From the NCBI GenBank assembly GCA_025924515.1, contig JAICIE010000002.1:1-64000 (forward strand): 64,000 nt of DNA. The letters run 5' to 3'. Made by a program: the position numbers and the translations under genes. This DNA comes from Jatrophihabitans sp. Its GTDB lineage: Bacteria > Actinomycetota > Actinomycetes > Mycobacteriales > Jatrophihabitantaceae. Shown in pieces: positions 1 through 9,779 of this stretch. The number at the start of each line of letters is the position of its first letter. Position 1 is the stretch's first letter. Under the pieces are notes generated by a model. The model was not told the DNA's origin. It did not search any database and saw only the letters and a program-made list of their open reading frames with translations.

Positions 1-120
1 GCCGAGGGATACGCGAGCATCGTGGTCAACTCGACCGCAGCGTACGAGGCGCACACTGTTTTGCGCCCTACCTTCCCGCGCTCGGGCGCCCGACCCGGCC
101 GCCCTACCGAGGCTGATTGA
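1..120 (+). CDS. Possible C-terminal end of a CDS starting before the window (AEGYASIVVNSTAAYEAHTV...TEAD*)
   Basis: Frame 1 open from base 1 to TGA at 118-120; too short to assign a family. Confidence 0.25.
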   Translation, partial: AEGYASIVVNSTAAYEAHTVLRPTFPRSGARPGRPTEAD

Positions 121-436
121 CGGACAATTACACGCGGGCCGCCGGCCTGGTCTCGTGCAAGCCACGCATCTCGTTCGCCAGGTAGCTCTCCTTCTACTAG
201 TCCGAATCCCAACATTACGGCTCGCGCGACAACATGGCTTAAAAACATCGCTGAGATTCGCTCGCAAAGCAGCGACTGACCGCAGCGCCGACTCCTTCCG
301 GCGCCGCTGCGCCGTCCGCGTCCGGCACAGGTCTTAGGACGTAGGTCCGATTGCCACTACTACCCGCTGCAGGGGAGGGTCGGCCCGTCGGGCGCGGCCT
401 GCTGTCCGACCTTTCACGGGAGGAAACCTACTCATA

Positions 437-2032
437 ATGTTCGCAACCGGTCGTTCAGCAAGGGCGCTGATCCGCCCGCTGACGGGCTCTGCAGTGATTC
501 TCGCGGCCCTCGTAGCCACAGCTACACCCGCGCTCGCGTCCGGGGGCGGCGGCAGCGGCAGTGGCGGCAGTTCGACCACGACGACGCCGCCGATCCAACT
601 CTCGCCGGACTCGACGAACGTCGTTGCCGGCGCGACCGATGGTATCCAGGTCGTGGTCTCACCGGCGGCGCCGTCTGCCGGAGAGACGCTCAGCGTGAAG
701 GCCTCGAATGCGAGCCTGACCGCCCCGAGCAGTGTTTCGATCAGCGGCGGGTCGTTCTTCGGCCAGTTCGCCGTCACCGCGAACACCGTCACGGCCGTCA
801 CGCCGGTGACGGTCACCGTCAGCCTCGGGACGACCAGCGCGTCGACGAACCTGACGGTGAGCCCCGCGGGCACCGCGACGCTGTCGTCGGTGACGGCGTT
901 CCCGGGCGTGGCCGCTAGCGGTGACGCGGTCACCGTCGACGTGTCGCTGACCTCCTCGGCGCCACCGGGCGGGGTCACCGTCGCGTTGGCGAGCGACTCA
1001 CCGGCGCTACCGGTGCCGGCTAGCGTCTCCATCCCGGCAGGGTCGACGCTCGCGCAGGTACCGACGACCGCCGGTTCCGTCACCGCCGCGACGGTGGTTG
1101 GGCTGACGGCGTCGCTGAGCGGGGCCGCTGTCAGCGGCCACGTCGAGATCGACCCGTCGCGCGATCTCACGACGCTCGCGCTGAGCCCGGCCAGCACCGA
1201 CGGCACGCAGGGCTCGACGGGCCTGGTGACGGTGTCGGTGCCGGCCGACGGCAACAACTTCACCGTGGCACTGCAGAGTTCGAATCCCGCAGTGGCGAGC
1301 GTGCCGGCGTCCGTTGGGTTTCTGAACGGCCAGCAGACCGCGTCGTTCCCGATCTCGACGACCGCCGTAGGCGCCTCGACCGACGTCACCATCACCGCGA
1401 CCTCGGCCGGCGTCAGCAAGAGCGCCACCCTGACGGTGGTGCCGACCCCGCCGCCGGCGTTCGACGTGTCGACGGTCAGCCTGTCTCCCGCCGTCATCGT
1501 GGGCGCGGGCACGGCCACCGCCACGATCACCGCGACGACGGCCGCGCCGGCCGGCGGGGTGACCATCCCCGTGTCCAGCAGCGACAGCAAGCTGGCCTCG
1601 GTTCCGGCGGCCGTGTTCCTCCCAGCCGGGTCAACCAGCGTGTCGTTCCCGGTCACGGTGCCGAGCCAGAGCAGCTCGGTCACGGTCGGTATCAGCGCGC
1701 TGTTCAACAACCGCGGACGCGCCGGTCAGCTCGGCGTCACCCCGGCCAAGGGAGGCACCTTGCTGCAGGCGTCCACGGCCAGCCAGGTGCTCGCACCACG
1801 GCCGGTGAACGACTCTGCCACCACCGCGCTCGGGTTCTACCAGGGCGGAACGGCGTCGGTGGAGTCCGGGCAGCTGCCGCCGGGAATCTCGCTGATCAGC
1901 CCCTTCCGGCCCGGTGAGTTCGTGTTCAGCGGCTCCCCGCAGAAGGCCGGCACCTACACGTTTGTGCTGAAGTTCACCAACGTGACCACCCCGTACACGA
2001 TGGCCTACGTCTGGGTGATCACTCCCAGTTGA
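437..2032 (+). CDS. Secreted protein with tandem Ig-like/beta-sandwich repeats
   Basis: Signal peptide (ILAALVATATPALA), Gly/Ser/Thr linker, several ~100-aa repeats (LSPxxV...PAxVxxxxG...F.V.T), C-terminal putative-Ig-like segment (LPPGISL...GTYTFVLKFTN); AGGAGG-like RBS just upstream. Confidence 0.8.
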   Translation: MFATGRSARALIRPLTGSAVILAALVATATPALASGGGGSGSGGSSTTTTPPIQLSPDSTNVVAGATDGIQVVVSPAAPSAGETLSVKASNASLTAPSSVSISGGSFFGQFAVTANTVTAVTPVTVTVSLGTTSASTNLTVSPAGTATLSSVTAFPGVAASGDAVTVDVSLTSSAPPGGVTVALASDSPALPVPASVSIPAGSTLAQVPTTAGSVTAATVVGLTASLSGAAVSGHVEIDPSRDLTTLALSPASTDGTQGSTGLVTVSVPADGNNFTVALQSSNPAVASVPASVGFLNGQQTASFPISTTAVGASTDVTITATSAGVSKSATLTVVPTPPPAFDVSTVSLSPAVIVGAGTATATITATTAAPAGGVTIPVSSSDSKLASVPAAVFLPAGSTSVSFPVTVPSQSSSVTVGISALFNNRGRAGQLGVTPAKGGTLLQASTASQVLAPRPVNDSATTALGFYQGGTASVESGQLPPGISLISPFRPGEFVFSGSPQKAGTYTFVLKFTNVTTPYTMAYVWVITPS

Positions 2033-2148
2033 GCCGTCTCCGATCCGGTCCAGGAGCCCGTGACGTCAGCCGCCGCCGCGGGCTCCGCCGCACCGCAGCG
2101 CGCGGGCGGCCGCGGTTCCGGCCAACCCGCACGGCACACCGGCCGGTC

Positions 2149-3519
2149 ATGATGGGCACTCCGCCGCCGTCGTTCAGGGAGTGGTCCGTGCCGTCTGTCG
2201 GGCACCGTTCCGCGCGAAGCGTCGCTATCCCGGTCATCGGGTTCCTGCTCGCCGGTGCGCTCGCAGTCGGTGTCATCGCGACGGCGGTCATGCTGCTGTG
2301 GCGCCGCCAGGCGCAGGACGAGGCAGTCCGCCAGGCCCGCGTCCTGACCGGCGTGGAGGCGCACAATGTCGTCGGGCCGGCGTTGTCCGACGCAGCACTC
2401 GTGCGAGGCACGCCCGCCCGGCGGCGTCTCGACGCGCTGGTACGCGCGCACGTCATCGACCACGACGTCGTCCGGGTGAAGGTTTGGGCCGCGAACGGAA
2501 CCGTTGTCTACTCGGACGACCCCTCGCTGATCGGCCGGCGGTTCGCTCTCGGCCAGGACGAGCAGCGCGCGATCGCCGGCGCGTCCCCGGTGGCCGTCGT
2601 CAGCAACCTGACCGCGCCGGAGAACCGCGACGAACGACGGTTCGGCAAGCTCCTCGAGGTCTACCTCGGGGTCCGTACCTCGTCGGGGCGACGGCTGCTG
2701 TTCGAGACCTACCAGCGTTACGACGCGATCGACGCCTCCTCCCGACGCATCATGCGTGGCGCGCTTCCCGCGTTGATCGCGGGACTGGTGGTGCTCTATG
2801 CGGTGCAGATTCCGCTCGCCTACGGCCTCGCGACCCGGCTGCGCCGCGCCCGCAGCGACCGCGAACGGGCATTGGCCGACGCGCTCGCCGCCAGCGACCA
2901 GGAACGTCGACGCATTGCAGCCGACCTGCACGATGGCGTCGTGCAGGGCCTCGCCGGGGTGAGTTACACCCTGTCGGCAGTCGCCGATCGGGCCGCAGCC
3001 GACAGCCACACAGCAACCGCAGACGTCGTGCGCCGCGCCGGGCAGGACCTGCGCAGCTGGGTCCGCGAACTGCGCACCCTCGTCGTGACCATCGCTCCGC
3101 CCAAACTGCACGACGCGGGCCTCGCGGCCGCGTTGGAGGACCTCCGCGGCAGCCTGACGACGCGGGGTATCGCCGTGACCACCGACATCGGCACCCTTCC
3201 CAAGCTCGACCCCCAGGTGGAGACCCTGGCCTTCCGCGTCGCGCAGGAAGCCGTTCGCAACGTCATCAAGCACGCGGACGCACGGACCGTTGCCGTCACC
3301 GCCGAACTCGTCGGCGATCGGCTGCGCATCGAAGTCGCCGACGACGGTCAGGGCCTGACCCGAACCACCAACGGCGCGCACGGTGGAGGGCAGGGACTGC
3401 GGCTGCTGGCCGATCTGACCCGCTCCAACGGCGGCGAGCTGGACATCGAGAGTTCATCCGACGGCGCCGGAACCACCGTGCGCCTGAATCTGCCCGCTCA
3501 TCGACAGGTCGCGTCGTGA
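2149..3519 (+). CDS. NarL-family sensor histidine kinase
   Basis: TM segments, HisKA_3 motif ERRRIAADLHDGVVQGLAGVSY, HATPase motifs (EAVRNVIKHA, DDGQGL, GGGQGLRLL). Start uncertain (2029 also possible). Confidence 0.88.
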   Translation: MMGTPPPSFREWSVPSVGHRSARSVAIPVIGFLLAGALAVGVIATAVMLLWRRQAQDEAVRQARVLTGVEAHNVVGPALSDAALVRGTPARRRLDALVRAHVIDHDVVRVKVWAANGTVVYSDDPSLIGRRFALGQDEQRAIAGASPVAVVSNLTAPENRDERRFGKLLEVYLGVRTSSGRRLLFETYQRYDAIDASSRRIMRGALPALIAGLVVLYAVQIPLAYGLATRLRRARSDRERALADALAASDQERRRIAADLHDGVVQGLAGVSYTLSAVADRAAADSHTATADVVRRAGQDLRSWVRELRTLVVTIAPPKLHDAGLAAALEDLRGSLTTRGIAVTTDIGTLPKLDPQVETLAFRVAQEAVRNVIKHADARTVAVTAELVGDRLRIEVADDGQGLTRTTNGAHGGGQGLRLLADLTRSNGGELDIESSSDGAGTTVRLNLPAHRQVAS

Positions 3520-4139
3520 GCATTTCCGTTCTCATCGTCGACGACCACCCCATCATCCGAAACGGTTTGGCGGACCTGCTGGGGACCCAACCCGACATCC
3601 AGCTGCTCGGTGCGGTTCCCGACGGAGTCGAGGCCGTGCGCCTAGCCGGCGAAACCCACCCCGACGTCGTCCTGATGGACCTGTCCATGCCGGGGATCGA
3701 CGGGGTCGAGGCGACCCGCCAGCTGGTCGCGACCGCGCCCAACAGCAAAGTCGTAATCCTCACATCATTCTCGGAGGCACAGCGGATCACCGCTGCCGTG
3801 CAGGCCGGAGCCGTCGGCTACCTACTCAAGGACGCCGAACCGGAAGCGCTGCTGGCCGGAGTCCGGTCCGCCGCGGCGGGCGACGCCCCATTCGACGCCC
3901 GAGCAGCTCGCGCCCTGCTTCCCCCATCCACCAACCGCAGCCCAGCCCACCCATTGACCGCACGAGAGCGCGAAATCCTCACACTTGTGACCGATGGCTA
4001 CCCGAACAAGGCCATCGCCCGGCGACTCGGCATCAGCGAAAAGACCGTCAAATCGCACCTCACCAACGTCTTCGCCGCCATTGGCGTGACCGACCGAACC
4101 TCGGCCGCGGTATGGGCACAGCGCAACGGAATCGGGTGA
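3516..4139 (+). CDS. LuxR/NarL-family response regulator
   Basis: VSISVLIVDDHPIIRNGL...VLMDLSMPGIDG...LTAREREILTLVTDGYPNKAIARRLGISEKTVKSHLTNVF; GTG start overlaps the kinase stop. Confidence 0.92.
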   Translation: MSISVLIVDDHPIIRNGLADLLGTQPDIQLLGAVPDGVEAVRLAGETHPDVVLMDLSMPGIDGVEATRQLVATAPNSKVVILTSFSEAQRITAAVQAGAVGYLLKDAEPEALLAGVRSAAAGDAPFDARAARALLPPSTNRSPAHPLTAREREILTLVTDGYPNKAIARRLGISEKTVKSHLTNVFAAIGVTDRTSAAVWAQRNGIG

Positions 4140-4362
4140 GCAGCCAGCGACTCGGATGGTCCTCGTAGGCACCCATGGGCCAAGCTGGGCCACCAGTCAG
4201 CCGTATTGGTCCTGCGATCCCTCCTACCGTCGGTCTGCGGGCGGATCGGCTCTTCCGACCGCTCGCGATGCCGGCCGAATCACCGCCGTGCCACGCCTCA
4301 TGGGTGCGGTCACAAAACCGCGGGCTGATGCCGCTGACCGCGTTATGCATTCGATTGCGTAA

Positions 4363-5177
4363 ATGACTCGCCTAGACTGCGGGCGGTCCAGGTCAGGTTG
4401 CGGACCTCGGGCACCGCGTGACCTACGCCTCGGCCACAGCCCCGCCGATACGGTCGGCTTCGGCGACGCTGACCGCGCCGTCGACCAACCCTCGAGTTCC
4501 AGCCGCAGCGTCCGGCCGGTCCAGCAGCCGCGCGCGTGGACGTGCCGAACGCCGGGAACGTTCCCGGCGGCGGCCTCGGCGGCCGTGACCAGGTCGGGTT
4601 CCATCCCGTCCATCGCCGGTGCACTACGTCGCCGGTGACCTCCCAGCCCACGTGCGCGATGAACGCGGTCACCGCCAGCCGGCCACCGGGTCACTGCACC
4701 GCTGACCGAACGCGACGGCGACCAGGCCGACCAACGCGCCAGCGGAGGACGCGCGTCGAGCCAGGAGTGCTTGGCGTCGGCCATCAGCGTGCGCGATCAG
4801 CTTGCGGACGCTCTCGACGCGGCGCACACGGCGCTGGCCTAGACGACGACCGCGATGCCGACCCCGGCAAGGTCCTCGGCCCGCTCGTAGCCGTACGGGT
4901 AGCCGTCGGTCGGTGTCCGCTTCGAGGCGAGGAAGCCGTGGAAGACCAGCAGGCTGGTGGACACGTCCGACAGGTTGTGCAGCGCGTCGCCGAGCAGTCC
5001 CATCGAGCCGGTGAGCACAGCGATGAGCAGCTTCATGGCGCCGGTCACCGCGAGGCCGATCGCGCTGACGGCGACCGCCCGGTTGGCCTGCCGCCGCTCA
5101 CCGGCGTCGTCGGCGACGGTCGTCAGCGCGAAACGGGCCGCAGGGTCAACGCCAGTGGTGCGGTGAAGGTCAGTCAT
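4363..5177 (-). pseudogene. Decayed cation diffusion facilitator (CDF) family transporter
   Basis: Intact N-terminus (5177-4839: ITGAMKLLIAVLTGSMGLLGDALHNLSDVST...GYPYGYERAEDLAGVGIAVVV) then stop; later segments in different frames (ESVRKLI, ADAKHSWLDA, SSAGALVGLVAVAFGQR, VTAFIAHVGWEVTGDVVHR, MDGMEPDLVTAAEAA, GHAVPEVRNLTWTARS). Confidence 0.8.
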
Positions 5178-5270
5178 CCTCCCCGTCCGCCTCGCGACGT
5201 CCTCCGGGCGTTCCGTTCGAGGCTGTTTCCTAGCCTTGCGCTGGGCTCGGCGTCTGGACTGCCGACTCGG

Positions 5271-5741
5271 CTACTTCAGCGGGATGTCGTATCCTGACCC
5301 GCGCTCATGCTCTGGGCGCGGACCGAACCACCGGCGATCTTGGCTGGCGATCGGCAGGTCGTTGATGCTTGCTTCACGGCGACGCATGAGCCCCTGGTCG
5401 TCGAACTCCCACAGTTCGTTGCCGTAGCTGCGCCACCATTGACCGGTGGCGTCGTGGCATTCGTATTGGAAGCGGACGGCGATGCGGTTTACCCAAAAGT
5501 CCCATAGGCTTTTACGGAGCACATACTCCAGTTCGCGTTCCCATTTTGCGGTGAGAAACTTGACAATTTCCTCTCGACCGTCGATGAATTGATCCCGGTT
5601 CCGCCACATGCAGTCGGGGGTGTAGGCGAGGCTGACCCGGTGCGGGTCGCGGGTGTTCCAGGCATCCTCGGCCGCCTGCACCTTCGCGCGGGCGCTGTCG
5701 AGGTCGAACGGCGGGAACGGTGGCCGGGGTTCAGTCATCAC
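5271..5741 (-). CDS. DUF1348 / SnoaL (NTF2)-like family protein
   Basis: [71 protein letters not shown]...[22 protein letters not shown]. Confidence 0.88.
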   Translation of the reverse strand: MMTEPRPPFPPFDLDSARAKVQAAEDAWNTRDPHRVSLAYTPDCMWRNRDQFIDGREEIVKFLTAKWERELEYVLRKSLWDFWVNRIAVRFQYECHDATGQWWRSYGNELWEFDDQGLMRRREASINDLPIASQDRRWFGPRPEHERGSGYDIPLK

Positions 5742-5959
5742 AAGTTCCTTCCCTTCATGGTCGGCCAGGGGTGGCCGCAGGCATCAACGGCGCCGGGATC
5801 ATTCTTCCGGTCTACATGAGCACCGGTGCCACTGACTCGACCGGTATCGATCGTGTCGCTTCGGCCCACCGGTCGGCCGGCCGATTACCCGTGACGTCAC
5901 GTGATGCTCGCAGCCGGACCGCGGCGCAGGTCCGGCCCTGCGTTTGATCAGCACCCGAT

Positions 5960-6220
5960 TCTCTTCGCGCGGATCTCGCGCGACCGAGCCAGTGCCCGGT
6001 CCTCGCCTGTGCATGAAATCCTCCTGGACATACACTGCCACGGTCGGACCTCGACCGTTCCGTCGGCAGAGGCTCCCCACACACCTCGCACATGCCGTAG
6101 CTGCGGTCGGCCGACTTGAACAAGATGGCCGCCGACCTGACCGGCCGGCTCGCGGTGAGCTCCGCCAGCTGAAGTCGAAGTTCTCGTCCGACCTCTAAGG
6201 GGCGCTCCATATCAAGGTCC
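5960..6220 (-). pseudogene. Possible relic of a DksA/TraR-type zinc-finger protein
   Basis: RSYGMCEVCGEPLPTER matches the first half of the DksA/TraR C4 finger; the second Cys pair is not in frame. Confidence 0.35.
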
Positions 6221-6419
6221 GGCTCTCGCGGCGCAGGATGTTCTTGACCGGCCAGCGCCCAGAGCGAGTGACACCATTGTCGGGCGGCCTGCACTGCCTG
6301 TCTACGACCCCCAGGCACGTGACATCCCGTGGGCGCTCAGTGCCCGTGCGCCGAGCGCGCTGGCCAGTGGAAACGCCCGGACGAGCGCGGTGCGGCCGGT
6401 GCGATCGCCTGTGTCGGCG

Positions 6420-6920
6420 ATGCGATACAAAGTAGTGGTGAGCGAACTCGCCGAGCTGCCCGTGACAACGATCGACGGAGAGCGGACCACGTTCGGCGCA
6501 CTCGTCGGGGGCAGAACTGCGCTCGTCGTCAACGTGGCCAGCCGATGCGGCCTTACACCGCAATACACCGCGCTTGAGGGGCTGCAAAGAACCTACGCCG
6601 ACCGGGGGTTCACGGTCGTCGGTTTCCCGTGCGATCAGTTTCACGGTCAGGAGCCTGGTAGCGAGGCGGATATCGCAGAGTTCTGCAGCTCGCAGTACGG
6701 CGTGACGTTTCCGATGTCGAGCAAGGTTGAGGTCAACGGCGAGGACCGCGACCCGATCTATGCCACGCTGACCGCTGCGGGCGGACCGGCTGACATTCGC
6801 TGGAACTTCGAGAAGTTCCTCGTTGATGGAACAGGCAGGGTAGTCGCGCGGTTCGAGCCACGGACGGAGCCCGACGCAGCCGAGGTCATCGATGCGATCG
6901 AAGGCACCCTCACCCGCTGA
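6420..6920 (+). CDS. Glutathione/thiol peroxidase (GPx family, Cys type)
   Basis: NVASRCGLTPQYTALEGLQ, GFPCDQFHGQEPGS, RWNFEKFLVDGTGRVVARFEP. Confidence 0.93.
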   Translation: MRYKVVVSELAELPVTTIDGERTTFGALVGGRTALVVNVASRCGLTPQYTALEGLQRTYADRGFTVVGFPCDQFHGQEPGSEADIAEFCSSQYGVTFPMSSKVEVNGEDRDPIYATLTAAGGPADIRWNFEKFLVDGTGRVVARFEPRTEPDAAEVIDAIEGTLTR

Positions 6921-7403
6921 GCCCGAGCCGCAGTCGATCTATCGTCTGACTGCTCCACGGTGTGCCCTGTCACGCTTCACCGACCAGCCGTCTCGGCACG
7001 GCAGGGATTTCCCGGCGGTCCCTCTGGATTTGCAGCATCTGGAGGGCGGGCCAGCCCTGTCTGGGCGTTCCCGCCGTGCGCGTGCCGCCAGCCGTTAGAT
7101 CACTCGGGGTACTCGTCCTCGACGACGCGCGGATCGGCCGGAATGAACCCTGCAGGTGTCCTGACCGTTGCCATCAGCCCGACCTTGGTCTTCCCGGGCT
7201 GGGCCGGTGGAGGATTCCTGCAGGGGTGGCGGTCGAGTGCGGTCACGGCTCGTCAGGCGAGGTCGGTCGTCGTCATGCCTACGGCGGCTTTCATTCGGTT
7301 CGACGGCCGCGTGTCTGCCGGTGAGGGCGGGCAGGAGCCCACGGGCGAGCGCGGCACCGGCAAAAGGCTTGACGCAAAACGACTCACGCTGATGTCCGTG
7401 CGT

Positions 7404-8175
7404 TTAGTAGCCGCAGGATCGTTGCCGCGATCGAGCACCCGGGGTGCCACGGCCGGAGCGAGGCGACCTTTGTCGACGCTGACTGGTCTTTGTCATAGGC
7501 CGCAGGGCGGCCCACTGGATCAAGGCCATTTCTGGCTCTTCTCGCGGTCCGAAGTGATCCCCGTCGACCCATACGACCTCGACATCCGGCAGATGCCGTT
7601 GGTACCACTCCATGTGTTGTGCCGGCATGCTGCGATCGCCCCGAGCGAACATCATCCTGACGGGAACCGCGACCTCGTACATCTCGAAGCCCCACGGCTC
7701 AGAGAACGCAAGCCAGTCCTGCAGATATCCCTCAGGGCCTTGCCGGCTGGCCTCATTGAAGGCCTGGCGAAGCATCTCGACCACCGGGTCGGGGACCGAC
7801 AGCCCGGGCAGGCCTGCGTCGCTCCATGAAACGAAGTCCGCCCACTCCGCTCACAACGCGTCGACATTTCGGGCCTGGACGTTCCGCCAGAACTGCTCGA
7901 CGTCTGCGGCCATGCCCTCGAAGAACGCGAGATCTCGCGCCGCAAGCGGTGCACTCACGACGACCGCGGCACATCGCAGCACGCGCGTCGGCAGGGCCAA
8001 CCGCGACGGCCAATGCATGCCCGGCGCAACCCGAGACTCCGAACACGCCAAACGGTCCGAGACCCAGGGCGTCAGCGATGCCTTCGACGTCAGCCGCCGC
8101 ATTGATCACCCGACGCCCAGTCTGTGAGGTCGACTCGCCATAGCCGGGCCGGTCATACCTGAGGTTGCCCCGCTT
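7404..8175 (-). pseudogene. Alpha/beta hydrolase pseudogene, N-terminus lost at IS junction
   Basis: LRYDRPGYGES...INAAADVEGIADALGLGPFGVFGVSGCAGHALAVA | frameshift | ALPTRVLRCAAVVVSAP...NVDAL* | VVEMLRQAFNEASRQGPEGYLQDW...PVRMMFARGDRSMPAQHMEWY...DGDHFG. Confidence 0.8.
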
Positions 8176-8510
8176 TGACGGACAGGGTCGATGGCTTGAT
8201 CAGGCTACCTTCGCCAGGGCCTGCTTTCCGGTAGCCGCTCCCAACTGATTCGGTATCAAGGTAGCCGAGCACGCTGTGCAGTCGGGTGCCGTTGAACCAG
8301 CCGATGTAGTCGACGATCGCGTGGCGTGCCGCGGTGCGGGTCGGCCAGGAGCGTTGGTCGAGGCACTCGCCCTTGAGTGAGGCGAAGAACGACTCGGCGA
8401 GCGCGTTGTCCCAGCATTGGCCGGTGCGCCCGACCGAGAGCGTGACGTCGAGTTCGCCGGCGAGGCTGGCGTAGTCGCGGCTGGTGTACCCAGCGTCCGG
8501 TCTATGCCGC
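8157..8510 (-). mobile_element. IS3-family transposase (OrfB) C-terminal remnant with one IS end
   Basis: GYTSRDYASLAGELDVTLSVGRTGQCWDNALAESFFASLKGECLDQRSWPTRTAARHAIVDYIGWFNGTRLHSVLGY; TGTCCGTCAAAGCGGGG-like terminus. Confidence 0.85.
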
Positions 8511-8530
8511 TGATCGGTCGCGCGGTCGGG

Positions 8531-9013
8531 TCAGGCCGACTGCTCGGCTGCGGCCTTGATGCGGGACAGGGTGGTGATCATGCCCTGGTGCAGGTCGGCG
8601 TCGCGGTCGCTGCTGCCGACCCACTTCTCCGTCAGCCAGCTCATCGCCGACCCGAGCGGGCGCTCGGCGTCGAAGGACTCGGTGACGCGCGTCCCGGTGG
8701 CCGTCGGTTCCATGACGTAGCGCCAGGTGTAGGAGCCGATCGCGAACCCGCTGCGGTTGAAGGCGAACTCACGGCCCGGCTCGGCGACTGTGACGCGCGG
8801 CTTGTTGAACCACGCCGGCCCGCGAGCGCCCTTGTTCTTGGCCTTGAAGCGGGCCCCAACCGCGGGTCCTGCCGCGCCGGTGGCCCAGGTGCAGCGGACG
8901 CACTCCGGGCTCCACTGGCCCATTCGAGTGATGTCGGAGACCAGCGCGTAGACCTGGTCGGGCGGGGCTGTGATGTCGATGGTGACGTCGTCGTGAGCGA
9001 TGCGCTTGGACAT
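8531..9013 (-). CDS. SRPBCC (polyketide cyclase/START-like) family protein
   Basis: DDVTIDITAPPDQVYALVSDITRMGQWSPECVRCTW...GARFKAKNK...PRVTVAEPGREFAF...WRYVMEPTATGTRVTESFD. Confidence 0.9.
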   Translation of the reverse strand: MSKRIAHDDVTIDITAPPDQVYALVSDITRMGQWSPECVRCTWATGAAGPAVGARFKAKNKGARGPAWFNKPRVTVAEPGREFAFNRSGFAIGSYTWRYVMEPTATGTRVTESFDAERPLGSAMSWLTEKWVGSSDRDADLHQGMITTLSRIKAAAEQSA

Positions 9014-9031
9014 TGAAACTCCCTGGATCGT

Positions 9032-9044
9032 CTGTCAGTGACAG
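9032..9044. promoter_or_regulatory. Putative TetR operator CTGTCAGTGACAG
   Basis: 13-bp palindrome in the divergent SRPBCC/tetR intergenic region; near-identical second copy 49 bp away. Confidence 0.7.
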
Positions 9045-9080
9045 GTCTTGACGGGATGACGATGGCATCGGCAGACTTAT

Positions 9081-9093
9081 CTGTCAATGACAG
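9081..9093. promoter_or_regulatory. Putative TetR operator CTGTCAATGACAG
   Basis: Same palindrome; overlaps the first possible ATG (9087) of the tetR gene. Confidence 0.7.
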
Positions 9094-9779
9094 ATCCTGG
9101 GATGGGACCCGCCGCCGCTCGCCGCGCTCGAGCCGAGCGGAAGATCCTCGATGCCGCGTGGGCGGAGATGGCCCGGGAGGGCGTCGCGGCGTTGAGCGTG
9201 CGCGAGGTCGCCCGCGCCGTGGGGATCCGGCAGCAGTCGCTGACCTACTACTTCCCCACCAAGCAGGCGCTGCTCGACGCCTTGTTCGCCGATGGCTTCG
9301 CGGCCCTGCGGCAGTGCTTCGACCGGCTACCCGCAGCAGCCGAACCGGTGACAGGCGTGGTCGACCTCGCGGTGGCGTTCGTCGAGCATCTCGTGGCGCG
9401 ACCGGCGGCCTACCACCTGATGTTCCAGGGCACCGTACCCGGCTTCGACCCCAGCCCGGACAGCCACGCGATCGCCTTGACCGTCCTGCAAGAGCTCATC
9501 GACCGGTTGGCGGCTGCCGGCATCACCGCGCTCGACGACGTCGCACTGGTGCGCAGCGTGATGAGCGGGATCGCCGCGGAACAGATCGCCAACGACCCGA
9601 GCGGTCACCTGTTCGCCGACCAGACCGAGCGCGGGATCCGGGCGGTGCTCGCGGCGATCCACCCGCAGCTCACGAAGCGGGCGACCGGACGGTCTGCCCA
9701 ACACGCGGACAGGCAACACCGACGAGCAAACGACTCCGCCGCCAGCGAGCGGCGCCGACCGGGAGGATCAGCTGCGTGA
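9087..9779 (+). CDS. TetR/AcrR family regulator
   Basis: RKILDAAWAEMAREGVAALSVREVARAVGIRQQSLTYYFPTKQALLDALFADGF; start may be 9102. Confidence 0.9.
   Translation: MTDPGMGPAAARRARAERKILDAAWAEMAREGVAALSVREVARAVGIRQQSLTYYFPTKQALLDALFADGFAALRQCFDRLPAAAEPVTGVVDLAVAFVEHLVARPAAYHLMFQGTVPGFDPSPDSHAIALTVLQELIDRLAAAGITALDDVALVRSVMSGIAAEQIANDPSGHLFADQTERGIRAVLAAIHPQLTKRATGRSAQHADRQHRRANDSAASERRRPGGSAA

Noticed and set aside
334-1710. 458-aa minus ORF opposite the secreted repeat protein
   Set aside because: Mirror of the repeat gene's codon bias; the + strand has signal peptide, RBS and repeat structure
6960-7829. 289-aa + strand ORF in the region after the GPx gene
   Set aside because: No motifs; overlaps the minus-strand hydrolase pseudogene and an uninformative intergenic segment
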